From Planctomycetia bacterium (lineage in GTDB: Bacteria > Planctomycetota > Brocadiia > Brocadiales > Brocadiaceae): a DNA stretch of 64,000 bases. Where the stretch lies: contig JABTVC010000001.1 of assembly GCA_015075005.1 (NCBI GenBank), positions 1,488,001-1,552,000 of the forward strand, read 5' to 3'. A model generated the notes under the pieces. That model did not search any database, was not told where the DNA came from, and worked only from the letters and a program-made list of their open reading frames with translations. Below are positions 9,374 to 19,653 of this stretch, in pieces. How positions within the stretch are numbered: position 1 is the stretch's first letter; the number at the start of each line of letters is the position of its first letter. The position numbers and the translations under genes are program-made.

Positions 9374-9740
9374 ACCACCCGCATAGCGGGTGGCTTGATT
9401 AGCCCTACAAGGGCATTGTTACAGGTATCCCTTAAGGGACTACTTACAAACTTATTTAGGGAATGCTTTAAGTCCGCTTTGTTAATAATGTAAATTACGA
9501 TTTACAATGATTACTACCATCTACACTTGCCCCCCCTAAAAGGGATTACTTAAGTCTGAGTCGTATTTATCTTCAATCGACTCGCTCTCTTCTTGTTCCT
9601 GGATATATTTGCGTACCTTCGCCTCATCCAGCCCCACCGTATTCACATAATACCCTTTTGCCCAAAATTGATGACCGCGAAAATTCTGCTTCAGACGACT
9701 GTACTTCTCAAACACTATCATCGCACTTTTACCCTTTAAA
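9374..9740 (-). mobile_element. IS200/IS605-type remnant with tnpA C-terminus
   Basis: The minus-strand ORF at 9536-9721 contains SRLKQNFRGHQFWAKGYYVN and TVGLDEAKVRKYIQEQE, the C-terminal signature of IS200-type Y1 (HUH) transposases including the catalytic-Tyr helix region. Downstream lie two small hairpins typical of IS200 ends: CCACCCGC-ATA-GCGGGTGG (9375-9393) and GCCCT-ACA-AGGGC (9402-9414). The 5' half with the HUH motif is missing; the IS1634 element starts shortly after. Confidence 0.72.
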
Positions 9741-9755
9741 TATAGCCAAAAGCAT

Positions 9756-11767
9756 CTAGCGTGAGTTTATTACAAAAACGGAGTTGAGGCAAAGGTGGCA
9801 AGTCGTAATCCATTGATTTGCGGTGGATTGCGACTTTTTTTGTGTAAAAAATCATGTATACACTGAATAATATTAAATATATATTGCATAAATCACTTGT
9901 GTGTGCTATAATTATTCGCAGTATAAACTGATATGTATACACCAACAACTGATGCCCATGGCCACTATTCAATCGAAAAACTCCAGAGGTTATAAATATT
10001 GGTATATTGTCGAATCGCGGCGCGTTAACGGCAAGCCCAGACCCATTGTCCTGTCCTATCTTGGCAAGGCAGACGATTTATTAAAACGACTGCAAGGTCT
10101 TACCGAAAAATTGCGACTCAAATCCTATTCGCATGGCGCGGTAGCCGCATTACTCAGTGTGGCTAATGCCCTGGACGTCCCTTCCATAATCAATAAGCAA
10201 ATAAAGTCGTCACGTCCGTATTGTGCAGAAAAACCTGTTCGAAATAACCTGACTGCCGGAATCACCCTTTTGTTGGGCGCTGTGGGAAGGGTTTGTATGC
10301 CTACCAGCAAAAGAGGATGGTGGGATTGGTCAAAGACGACTACTGCTGAATATTTACTCAGACACAGCTTGAGTAAAATAGACAGCCAGCATTTCTGGGA
10401 TTTGATGGATGCGCTTCCCGAAGAATCCATTGCAGAAATTGAGCGTGAGTTGATTGAAAAGACGTTGAAAACATATCACCTTCAAAGCGACACCCTCTTT
10501 TTTGATACAACCAATTTCTTCACATATATCGACACAACCAACCTGCGATGCACGGTTGCCCGGCGAGGGAAAAACAAACAAAAACGATATGATCTCAGAC
10601 AGGTCGGGTTGGCGATGGTTGTCACCCGTAACGACATGATACCGTTATTTCACCATACCTATCAGGGAAACCTGGCGGACGCGAAGGTTTTCAGCACGGT
10701 TCTTGAGACGATAAGAGACAGGATGAACGGATTAGGCTTCGACAGCAGCACACACACCATGGTTTTTGATCGTGGAAACAATTCCAGGGACAATATGGCT
10801 ATGGTAGAGCGATTGTCATTGCATTACGTTGGAGCGCTTACACCGTATCACCACAAGCAGTTGGTAGAGAATGCCGTGTGTAATTTCAGAGAACATGACG
10901 TTGACGGCTGTAAAATGCAGCTATACCGGGACAAACGGGTTATTTGGGGGCAGGAAAGAACCGTTGTTGTCTTTGTTTCCGAGAAATTAAAGGCCGGGCA
11001 AGTAAGGGGAATGTATCAGTCTCTGGAAAAGGCAGAACATCAGTTAAAGCTCTTACAACAGCATCTGGGTAATCCAAAGGGAAAGACGAGGGACAAAGGG
11101 GGTCTGGAGAATACGATAAGAAGTGTCGTGAAAGGCCAATTTATAAAAGATATTATCGATTGGTCGCTGCATGAGGTATCTGCAGGCAAGTTTCAATTGA
11201 ACTTTTCCGTCAATCAGAAAAAACTCGAAGAAATAGAAGGGGAGCTGGGGTTCAGGATTCTTATGACAGACCGTCACGACTGGGATACCGGTGACATTAT
11301 AAAAGCCTACTATGGGCAATCAAAGATTGAACACGCCTTTCGAAATCTCAAGAACCCCTATCACCTTGCTTTGAAACCGCAATTTCACTGGACAGATCAG
11401 AAAATCAGGGTGCATTTTTTTATTTGTGTCATCGGATACCTCCTGGCATCGATCGTGTGGCATCAGGCAAAAGCGCACGCACAATTTAGAGGAACCTTAG
11501 ATACCCTGTTAGACACCCTAAACAATATAAGACTTTCCACGTTGCTCGAAGAGACAAAGTCCAGGGGGAGGGTCAAAGCTACCTACCAATTGGAAGAAAT
11601 GTCCGATGAAGAATCCCTGTTGATGAATGCATTAGGTATTATGGATTTTCACAAATATCGACTGAAACTTCAAGGGCTCAGTGTATACAATTGATAGCAT
11701 GCCTAACACATTGATTGCATTTACGTTACAATACTTTCGACCTTCTTTTGTAATAAACTCACGCTAG
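9756..11767 (+). mobile_element. IS1634-family insertion sequence (2012 bp)
   Basis: 22-bp perfect terminal inverted repeats beginning CTAGCGTGAGTTTATTAC lie at 9756-9777 and 11746-11767 and enclose one intact transposase. The right end abuts a piece of an ISNCY element exactly at a CTAG that is also present in that element's sequence. The ISNCY continuation is absent on the left side, so a deletion followed insertion. No target duplication is visible. Confidence 0.88.
9952..11694 (+). CDS. IS1634-family transposase, intact
   Basis: A 580-residue IS4-superfamily DDE transposase. The N-terminal module (SRGYKYWYIVESRRVNGKPR, then VLSYLG) is typical of IS1634. Catalytic residues are visible as Asp in LFFDTTNFF, Asp in TMVFDRGNNS and Glu in YYGQSKIEHAFRNLK. 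The reading frame extends upstream to 9901, but the family N-terminus (MATIQSK) begins at 9958, so 9952 (MPMATIQ) or 9958 is the likely start. Length and absence of frameshifts indicate an intact enzyme. Confidence 0.92.
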   Translation: MPMATIQSKNSRGYKYWYIVESRRVNGKPRPIVLSYLGKADDLLKRLQGLTEKLRLKSYSHGAVAALLSVANALDVPSIINKQIKSSRPYCAEKPVRNNLTAGITLLLGAVGRVCMPTSKRGWWDWSKTTTAEYLLRHSLSKIDSQHFWDLMDALPEESIAEIERELIEKTLKTYHLQSDTLFFDTTNFFTYIDTTNLRCTVARRGKNKQKRYDLRQVGLAMVVTRNDMIPLFHHTYQGNLADAKVFSTVLETIRDRMNGLGFDSSTHTMVFDRGNNSRDNMAMVERLSLHYVGALTPYHHKQLVENAVCNFREHDVDGCKMQLYRDKRVIWGQERTVVVFVSEKLKAGQVRGMYQSLEKAEHQLKLLQQHLGNPKGKTRDKGGLENTIRSVVKGQFIKDIIDWSLHEVSAGKFQLNFSVNQKKLEEIEGELGFRILMTDRHDWDTGDIIKAYYGQSKIEHAFRNLKNPYHLALKPQFHWTDQKIRVHFFICVIGYLLASIVWHQAKAHAQFRGTLDTLLDTLNNIRLSTLLEETKSRGRVKATYQLEEMSDEESLLMNALGIMDFHKYRLKLQGLSVYN

Positions 11768-11983
11768 TTTCTTCTGTTGCTCAAATCTCTTTCTCATTTC
11801 TTGTCGAATATCCTTTGCCTTTTTTGTTCATGAATCGAATATTTGGACTCTTTCACACCAGAATCCCTTTGTTTTCGCTATATTTTACCCTATCTCACGC
11901 AAATATTCAACGCTCTTCATTAACTATTTTCATCTGCTTTGCCTTATTCTACTTGGCTTTGGTGTGTTTCCGTTCAAACACTA
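11768..11983 (-). mobile_element. ISNCY-family left-end remnant, inverted relative to the 14.5 kb copy
   Basis: The reverse complement is nearly identical to 14512-14728. It starts with the same terminal TAGTGTTTGAACGG, runs through the leader, and ends in the first codons of the transposase. One extra A in the poly-A after the start codon shifts the frame. The outer terminal TAG at 11983-11981 serves as the stop codon of tsaB. Confidence 0.85.
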
Positions 11984-12763
11984 TTTATTGCCTTCCTGCT
12001 TTTCAATAGCCACAGCCTGTCGTAAATAGAGCGGTAATAATTTGTCTATCTCGCATCGATACCCGGACTCATACATCTTTTCGCCTAATAAAGCTACATA
12101 CTCAATCTTTGGTATTGCCCACTCCTTCTCATCAATAATAATACCTTTTTGTTGAAATATGTCATTATAGGGCGAAACACCGTCTCCAAAAATAATTACC
12201 GGCCGTGGAAGGGTCGATAAAAGTCTTTCAGGCTGAATGAGCAGAAATTCAGTTAGTTTTTTCTTTCGGGCGCCCTTCGGCCCCTGTTCACTATTTGCTG
12301 GGGTAAGCGTGTAAATACATGCGTAAACGCGATTCCGTCTGGCATCAAGGACAGGGCAAATATAGTACGTATCCGGGGAATTATTTTTTTGAAATAGGTC
12401 TTGTATCCTTCCTGTATCCTCCAATTGCGAAGTAAGGGAAATAGGGGGGGTATGGGTATAGTTTTCAGCGATGATGTCAAATATGGGTACGTCAATGACG
12501 GGTTTGTGTAATGCGTAGCTCAGTGTCTTTGCACAAGTCACACCTACCCGTAGCCCTGTATATGAACCAGGCCCGACATCGACCGCGATAAGATCAATAT
12601 CCTTCGGTGTCCAGCCGATTTCATTAAGGGCACTCATGATGGTAGGAACCAATTCTTTGCCATGTTGCATGCCGCCAAAATCCTTTGTAATGACAATGTG
12701 TTTATCCTCACAAATGGCAACTCCTCCGCTTTTTCCTGATGTTTCTATTCCGAGCACTTTCAT
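11981..12763 (-). CDS. tsaB: tRNA threonylcarbamoyladenosine synthesis protein TsaB
   Basis: TsaB is the scaffold partner of TsaD in t6A37 tRNA modification. The protein begins MKVLGIETSGKSGGVAICED and has VDVGPGSYTGLRVGVT near residue 70, both TsaB/ASKHA hallmarks. VIDVPIFDIIAEN and VCPVLDARRNRVYACIY-type segments follow. The start at 12763 is chosen because the family begins at this Met; the frame also extends 20 codons upstream. Its 260 residues are slightly longer than most TsaB. The stop codon is the terminal TAG of an inserted ISNCY end, so the extreme C-terminus may differ from the ancestral one. Confidence 0.9.
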   Translation of the reverse strand: MKVLGIETSGKSGGVAICEDKHIVITKDFGGMQHGKELVPTIMSALNEIGWTPKDIDLIAVDVGPGSYTGLRVGVTCAKTLSYALHKPVIDVPIFDIIAENYTHTPPISLTSQLEDTGRIQDLFQKNNSPDTYYICPVLDARRNRVYACIYTLTPANSEQGPKGARKKKLTEFLLIQPERLLSTLPRPVIIFGDGVSPYNDIFQQKGIIIDEKEWAIPKIEYVALLGEKMYESGYRCEIDKLLPLYLRQAVAIEKQEGNK

Positions 12764-13032
12764 TAGCATTAGAATAGCAAAAACAATGGGGAAAATAAAT
12801 AAACAATTGGAAGAAATCCTCATAAAATATAAAAAATTTCATGAGTGCTGATGATTGGGAAGTAAACCCAAGTTCAACAAGTAAAAATCATATCTCTTGT
12901 AACATAAATAAGTTGCAATTTTAGCACTTCATTTTTCGGCACTACATCTTTGAGTTTTAATAGGTGATTTTATATATTTTCTGCCGGGCGGTGTATGTTT
13001 CATATGATGAATCCCTCGCAGTTCTTAGCTTT

Positions 13033-13235
13033 TTAATCCCGGCAAGCATGATAGGCTAATAATCCTTCTCTGCAATTGGTAACCTCCTTCCACTTCTCTT
13101 CCGGCAGAGAAAGCTGTCCAAGATTCAACACTATGTGCTGTCGTGGCCCTGAAGGGGTACAAACGTATTCAATGAGTTGGTGCTGTAGATATCTCTTCCC
13201 GCCATTCGCCTTTTAGATTTTTCACGGATAAACAT
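13033..13235 (-). pseudogene. N-terminal fragment of an IS4/IS1634-like transposase
   Basis: It starts MFIREKSKRRM, then after one frameshift reads RYLQHQLIEYVCTPSGPRQH and IVLNLGQLSLPEEKWKEVTN. This R-x-H-x-Y-Q-L-I/V-E ... GPRQR-VLNLG-L-LP-W pattern is the usual N-terminus of IS1634-like transposases. No catalytic domain follows. A 9-bp perfect hairpin (GATTTTCGC-ATA-GCGAAAATC) lies upstream at 13257-13277. I see nothing else in 12764-13457. Confidence 0.5.
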
Positions 13236-13457
13236 ATAAGACCTAATTCTGCAATTGATTTTCGCATAGCGAAAATCGACCTTCTGTAATACCGCAATAC
13301 CGCTGCCAGACAAAAACAATAATAAACTTCAACTTTTTAGGATTTCTGAGTTATCCGGTGCCATTTTAGGCAAAAAGAACAGGAAAATAGTTCTGACGAA
13401 CCCATCCGGAGTGACAAAAGCCAGGATGGAGACATATTATCTCCCTTCACTGTATTT

Positions 13458-14511
13458 TCAGTGCCCAAAATACCCGGAATTAAAGACGAAAATCACTTTC
13501 ACCCGAACTCTACACTCAACGACATACCTTCCCACGCCAGCCATTCTTCCTGATGAAGAAACTTCCGGTAACTTTAATGTCAACTGCCTGCTTCCTTTGT
13601 CAGTTTCCCGGCAACACGGATTAACCATAGCCTCATTGTCTTTACTTCCCACTGTTGTGCCGCTCCTCCGGTAAGCAGTGCCATCCACTTCAAGAGGTTA
13701 TACGCTAACACAGCGCACTGGAATAACGCCGCATTGGCCAAAAACTCACTGGTGCGTAAATGCCCCGCATTCATCTGACTCTTACACTCTTCTATCCACG
13801 TCTCACAGGTCGCCCTCTTCCGTACGAACGATGCGCTTCTATCGGCTTAACCGTTCTGTCGTAACATAACAGAAATACTCATACACGGGGAGAGTAAACA
13901 ATCCCCTCTCTATTTTGATCAATTTCCTTACTGCCACAAACCGTCTTGCACGATTCCATGTGGCACATTGATACATAAAATCGGATTCCTCCCATCCGGC
14001 ACTCCCTTCCACTGCCTTCCATTTCTGGCCTTCGAGCAACCCAATCAGGTTCTTCAACTTCACCTTGATAAGGTATCCCGCTGATACGGACTCCAGGTAA
14101 TCCAACAACCCTCCTGAGAAAACCACTGTCTCCCCGAAAGATTACTCGTACCCGCCTCTTCGTGTACGCCATACACTCCTTCATGAACTCTACAATCCCA
14201 TTGCTCGTGTATGCACTCCCGCAGCGAAACCAACTATGCAATATCTCTTTCGTCTCTGCCACGAATGCTATCACGGGATGATACGACTTCTGTCCCTTCT
14301 TGTGTGGATTGTACCCTACTCGCTCCTTCCTGATTCCCATATATCCATCCACGGTTGAATCAACGTCTATCCACATATCGCTGAGCGCACTTCTCAATTT
14401 ATACCCTGAACGCACTGCCCGTTTCCAGACCTGTCCCCTGAATCGATGGACTATCCCTGTCAGTTCCACAAACATCTCCCTGGCTTATCAGCTTCATAAT
14501 ACGTCCTATCG
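13458..14511 (-). pseudogene. IS1380-family transposase, truncated and frameshifted
   Basis: Successive frames give DMWIDVDSTVDGYMGIRKER, VGYNPHKKGQKSYHPVIAFV and VIFRGDSGFLRR (IS1380 DDE region). AGYLIKVKLKNLIGLLEGQK and finally CKSQMNAGHLRTSEFLANAA follow. At least two frameshifts (near 14110 and 13830) separate them. The N-terminus is cut by the ISNCY element whose end lies at 14512. Confidence 0.82.
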
Positions 14512-15696
14512 TAGTGTTTGAACGGAAACACACCAAAGCCAAGTAGAATAAGGCAAAGCAGATGAAAATAGTTAATGAAGAGCGTTGAATATTTGCGTGA
14601 GATAGGGTAAAATATAGCGAAAACAAAGGGATTCTGGTGTGAAAGAGTCCAAATATTCGATTCATGAACAAAAAGGCAAAGGATATTCGACAAGAAATGA
14701 GAAAGAGATTTGAGCAACAGAAGAAACTAGGAGTTATATCCATTTCGGAAGTGAAACTGCCATTGAAGAGTCGAGATGAGCTTCCACCGATACTGAGGGC
14801 ATTGCAATACATCTATGACACACCGGAGTTGAACGAGGAAGTATTCCGGATATTAGAGACGAAGGTAACGAAGGGGAAGAAAAAGACGGGGAGATATGGG
14901 ATGGATTTGTGGCATATCCTGGTATTATCGGTAGTGAGATTGGGACTGGATGCCAACTACGATAGGCTGGAGGATTTTGCCAACCATCATAAACTTATCA
15001 GACAGATACTGGGAGTAGAGACAGAATTTGGAGAAGGCAAGGTCTTTTCGATACAGAGCATCAAGGACAATATAAGTTTATTGGATGAGGAGACCATCAT
15101 GCAGATAAATGAAGTGGTGGTATCATCTGGCCATCAATTGGTTAAAAAAAAAGGCGAAGGAGTGCATATTAAGGTGGATACGTATGTGTTAGAGACGAAC
15201 GTACACTTTCCGACAGATATGAATTTGTTGTGGGATGCGGGACGCAAGAGCCTGGATATGATAGAGGGGGCAATAGAGGAAGGCATTCTGGATTGGAAGG
15301 GATGGCGCAAGGGGAAATATTGGAGGAGAGAGTTGAAAAAGCTGATGAGGATGAGCGCAAAGGCGTCAAGGAGTGGAGTGAAAAATAAGAAGGAAATAGA
15401 GAAAGAGCATGTTAGGAGTTACTTGGAATTATCGAGGAGTTTGAGTGGAAAGATAGGTGCGAGTCTGTTGGTCATCTATGAAAGGGTGCTAACGACGAAC
15501 CAGGTGGAGATGCATGCAAAGAAAATAGAGACACTGGAGTATTTTCACGGGATGTTGAATAAACAGATAGACCTTAGAAACGGCGAAAAGAACCGTATTT
15601 TAGCAAAAACCCAATCTCAAATTTTAAAATGATCTCTTGGTAAGGAGAAAATCGCCCTCGCACTTTTGCAAAAAGTGCGTTTTCGTTCAGACACTA
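14512..15696 (+). mobile_element. ISNCY-family element with internal deletion (1185 bp)
   Basis: The ends are imperfect inverted repeats, TAGTGTTTGAACGGAAAC at the left and its near match (TAGTGTCTGAACGAAAAC) at the right. The element sits inside the IS1380 pseudogene. Its left 217 bases recur in inverted orientation next to tsaB. Confidence 0.8.
14664..15632 (+). CDS. ISNCY-family transposase, C-terminally truncated
   Basis: 322 residues beginning MNKKAKDIRQEMRKRFEQQK. The family core is visible (RYGMDLWHILVLSVVRLGLD, GEGVHIKVDTYVLETNVHFP, DMNLLWDAGRKSLDMIEGAI). ISNCY transposases are normally about 440-460 residues. After HGMLNKQIDL the sequence becomes unrelated and stops, so the last third, including the terminal catalytic region, has been deleted while the right inverted repeat remains. 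It is probably inactive and mobilisable only in trans. Confidence 0.78.
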   Translation: MNKKAKDIRQEMRKRFEQQKKLGVISISEVKLPLKSRDELPPILRALQYIYDTPELNEEVFRILETKVTKGKKKTGRYGMDLWHILVLSVVRLGLDANYDRLEDFANHHKLIRQILGVETEFGEGKVFSIQSIKDNISLLDEETIMQINEVVVSSGHQLVKKKGEGVHIKVDTYVLETNVHFPTDMNLLWDAGRKSLDMIEGAIEEGILDWKGWRKGKYWRRELKKLMRMSAKASRSGVKNKKEIEKEHVRSYLELSRSLSGKIGASLLVIYERVLTTNQVEMHAKKIETLEYFHGMLNKQIDLRNGEKNRILAKTQSQILK

Positions 15697-15762
15697 AATA
15701 GCTGTTTCGGCCGGAAATTACTCAAATGCGCATGAATAGTCACAATAACTATACAACTTGTT

Positions 15763-16215
15763 TCAACGATTTATACCCTTTTCAAAGGATGGCGGTGATA
15801 AATCCATGGAAAAAGTCTCCTCTTTCCGATGCATACCGTGTCTACCCTTCAACAATATAATATCAAGAGCTGTCTTCATTGTCGACTTAGACCTCTCATA
15901 CGTTATCAATATCTTACTGACAAAGTACAACTTTAGCACAATTATCATCAGTAAAGGAGATGTGAAGAGCATCGCCTTCGTCCTTGACATCTCTGCGGCA
16001 AGATAGGGTGTTACAGTTCCCAGAAAAAATGCCATTGTAACAAATGTGGCAAGGAGAATGAGTCCGATCTTTACCGACATGAATATCATGGCACATTTCA
16101 TAAAAAGAGATTTGTGCTTCTCCTTAAAATTGCGAACAGAAGCCAGCAACTGCCGTGCTTTTTTCTCCAAATACATATCCCGTCTTGTGTCTTTAAAAAT
16201 TATCGTATGTAACAT
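15763..16215 (-). CDS. Unknown small membrane protein
   Basis: About 150 residues from an ATG at 16215, which has AGAAAGG upstream; a TTG start 7 codons earlier is possible. Two hydrophobic segments at about residues 45-70 and 80-105 suggest a helical hairpin in the membrane, flanked by basic, Lys/Arg-rich ends. It follows rfbB on the same strand with about 30 bases between, so it may be co-transcribed. No family recognised. Confidence 0.5.
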   Translation of the reverse strand: MLHTIIFKDTRRDMYLEKKARQLLASVRNFKEKHKSLFMKCAMIFMSVKIGLILLATFVTMAFFLGTVTPYLAAEMSRTKAMLFTSPLLMIIVLKLYFVSKILITYERSKSTMKTALDIILLKGRHGMHRKEETFSMDLSPPSFEKGINR

Positions 16216-16244
16216 AACACATGCCTTTCTCTGCAAATGTGCTT

Positions 16245-17285
16245 CTAACGATTTCGATGCAAACCTGTATCTGCAAACCGGTGACCGTATTGCTTGTCAT
16301 AATACTCTACGAATTCACCGTTTTTTATCCGCTTCCACCATGCCTGGTTATTTGTATACCAGTGTATCGTGTCTTTAAGGCCGTTTTCAAAATTTATCTG
16401 TGGTTTCCAACCCAAAGACATCAGCTTGGTACAATCTAAGGCGTAACGCCTGTCGTGCCCTTCCCTGTCTTTCACATGTTCTATTAATGATCGAGGTTTT
16501 TTGAGTTCATCCAAAATAAGATGCGCTGTATCAATATTATACCGCTCATTCCCTCCTCCAATATTATATACCTCACCCTCCTTCCCGTGCCCCATAAGAA
16601 AATCAATAGCAGCACAGTGGTCTTCAACATGAACCCAATCCCTCACCTGCTTGCCGTCGCCATACAGTGGGAGCTCTTTATCATCCAATGCATTCGTGAT
16701 AAAGAGCGGGATGAATTTCTCGGGATGCTGATTAGGGCCGTAGTTGTTGGATGCCCTGGTGATAATAATTGGCAATCGATATGTTACCCAATAGGCATAA
16801 GCCAGCCTATCCCCCCCTGCCTTACTGGCAGAATAGGGATTGCTGGGGTTTAAGGCATCCGTTTCCTTAAAAGCACCCTGATAGGCCGTCCCGTAAACTT
16901 CGTCTGTAGATATCTGAATAAACTTTTTTACACTGAAACTTCTCGATGCTTCAAGCAGGACAAAGACACCCTTCATATCAGTATCAATGAAATTTCCTGC
17001 ACTACTAATACTCCGGTCTACGTGTGATTCAGCGGCAAAGTTAATGAGTGCGTCGATGTTTTCCTCTGAAAAGATGTGTTCTACCAACTCCTGGTTACAG
17101 ATGTCCCCCTTATAAAACTTGAATAATTTAGACTTTTTTGAGTCTTCTGTAACGTCCTTCAGATTTTCAAGATTGCCTGCATAGGTCAGCTTATCGAGCA
17201 CCACCACCCTTCTGCCTTGATTAACCATAAGGCGGGTAAAGTGGCTTCCGATAAATCCCGCACCCCCTGTTATGAGTATTGGCAT
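16245..17285 (-). CDS. rfbB: dTDP-glucose 4,6-dehydratase
   Basis: This enzyme converts dTDP-glucose to dTDP-4-keto-6-deoxyglucose in dTDP-rhamnose and related sugar synthesis. The 346-residue SDR protein starts MPILITGGAGFIGSH (NAD-binding GxxGxxG). It has FIQISTDEVYGTAYQG (catalytic Thr-Asp-Glu) and NPYSASKAGGDRLAYAYW (Tyr-x3-Lys), followed by NNYGPNQHPEKFIPLFI. These are the complete RmlB signatures. The start at 17285 has an AGGGG eight bases upstream and places the Rossmann motif at residue 6; the frame runs nine codons further upstream. No other rml genes are in the window. Confidence 0.95.
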   Translation of the reverse strand: MPILITGGAGFIGSHFTRLMVNQGRRVVVLDKLTYAGNLENLKDVTEDSKKSKLFKFYKGDICNQELVEHIFSEENIDALINFAAESHVDRSISSAGNFIDTDMKGVFVLLEASRSFSVKKFIQISTDEVYGTAYQGAFKETDALNPSNPYSASKAGGDRLAYAYWVTYRLPIIITRASNNYGPNQHPEKFIPLFITNALDDKELPLYGDGKQVRDWVHVEDHCAAIDFLMGHGKEGEVYNIGGGNERYNIDTAHLILDELKKPRSLIEHVKDREGHDRRYALDCTKLMSLGWKPQINFENGLKDTIHWYTNNQAWWKRIKNGEFVEYYDKQYGHRFADTGLHRNR

Positions 17286-17317
17286 AAATAATACCCCTCT
17301 ACCTCTCCGCATTTTAA

Positions 17318-17635
17318 CTAGACAAATATTTCCTTCACTTCGATACTCAGATCATTAATCGCACTGGAACACAGAAAGTCTTGTACGCCGTACCGTTTAC
17401 TTTCGAATTCCCGGCCTTGCAGCCTAAACACATCCAGCATTTCACGTGCAGGATCAACAATCCAGTATTCCCGCACACCATGTCTTGCATACAATTTCTT
17501 CTTAATCCCTGTATCTCGCATGGATGTGGAAGGAGACAGTATTTCAACAAGCAGGTCTCCATCGATAATTTCGTATTGTTTACCCTCTGGAAGTTGCAGA
17601 TAGTCCTGATAATTGTATCTTGTCCTTGTTTGCAT
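17318..17635 (-). CDS. Uma2-family (DUF820) nuclease-like protein with internal deletion
   Basis: The protein begins MQTRTRYNYQDYLQLPEG. It passes directly from KQYEIIDGDL to LVEILSPSTSMRDTGIKKKL and then YARHGVREYWIVDPAREMLD. Intact Uma2 proteins of about 190 residues have some 70-80 residues between these blocks, including the VQPD segment with a catalytic Asp of the PD-(D/E)xK fold. Here about 105 residues remain, so the active site is incomplete and the protein is probably inactive. It lies between atpC and rfbB on the same strand. Confidence 0.75.
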   Translation of the reverse strand: MQTRTRYNYQDYLQLPEGKQYEIIDGDLLVEILSPSTSMRDTGIKKKLYARHGVREYWIVDPAREMLDVFRLQGREFESKRYGVQDFLCSSAINDLSIEVKEIFV

Positions 17636-17705
17636 ATAAGCACCATACTTCTTCAAACTTATACCGTGGGAAACCAAGGGGATTGGGCATTCCACAGAAC
17701 AATTA

Positions 17706-18110
17706 TTATTTATTGGCCAGTTTTAACCATGTGTCCGCTCGTTTGAGCGCAGCCTGAGCCTTTTCTTTCTCACCAATATTTCCTGCCTTTTGCAGGGCTT
17801 TTTCTGCAGTGTCCTTTTCTGATCTCACTTTTTCAACGTCCACTTCACCTTCCATAACGCATTTATCGGTCAGCAGAACGACATTGTTTGCCACAACCTC
17901 CATAAAACCACCATCGAGGGCAAACAGGACTTTTTTGTTATGTGCATCAGTCACCGTTAGTATACTCGTCTGAAGTTCTGTAATCAGAGGTGCATGGTCT
18001 GCAAGCACACCCAAGCCACCCTCTGTCCCATCGGCAGAAACACAGATCACAGAATCGCTATAAACCACCTTTTCGGGTGTGACAATCTCAAATTTAAATG
18101 TTTTCGCCAT
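17706..18110 (-). CDS. atpC: ATP synthase epsilon subunit
   Basis: A 134-residue subunit of the F1 central stalk that links c-ring rotation to the catalytic head and can inhibit ATP hydrolysis. The N-terminal beta-sandwich (MAKTFKFEIVTPEKVVYSDS, GGLGVLADHAPLITELQTS) is followed by a short C-terminal helical hairpin rich in Lys and Ala. It starts essentially at the atpD stop; the GGGTGG before the ATG lies in the last codons of atpD. The family-typical MAKTF start at 18110 was preferred over an upstream GTG. It is the last gene of the ATP synthase operon. Confidence 0.95.
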   Translation of the reverse strand: MAKTFKFEIVTPEKVVYSDSVICVSADGTEGGLGVLADHAPLITELQTSILTVTDAHNKKVLFALDGGFMEVVANNVVLLTDKCVMEGEVDVEKVRSEKDTAEKALQKAGNIGEKEKAQAALKRADTWLKLANK

Positions 18111-18111
18111 A

Positions 18112-19539
<1,428 letters not shown>

Positions 19540-19653
19540 TCATACTCCTTCCTTCTTGTTATACAATCAAAACATAACCACAGGACATAAGAAAACACGC
19601 CTTCTTTTCACTGCAAGACCTCTTCCTGCGTGCCTGTGATATTATAATATTTT

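Noticed and set aside
13131..13319. 62-codon minus-strand ORF as a gene
   Set aside because: Its second half is out of frame with the clear transposase N-terminus in the same DNA; it is part of an IS remnant.
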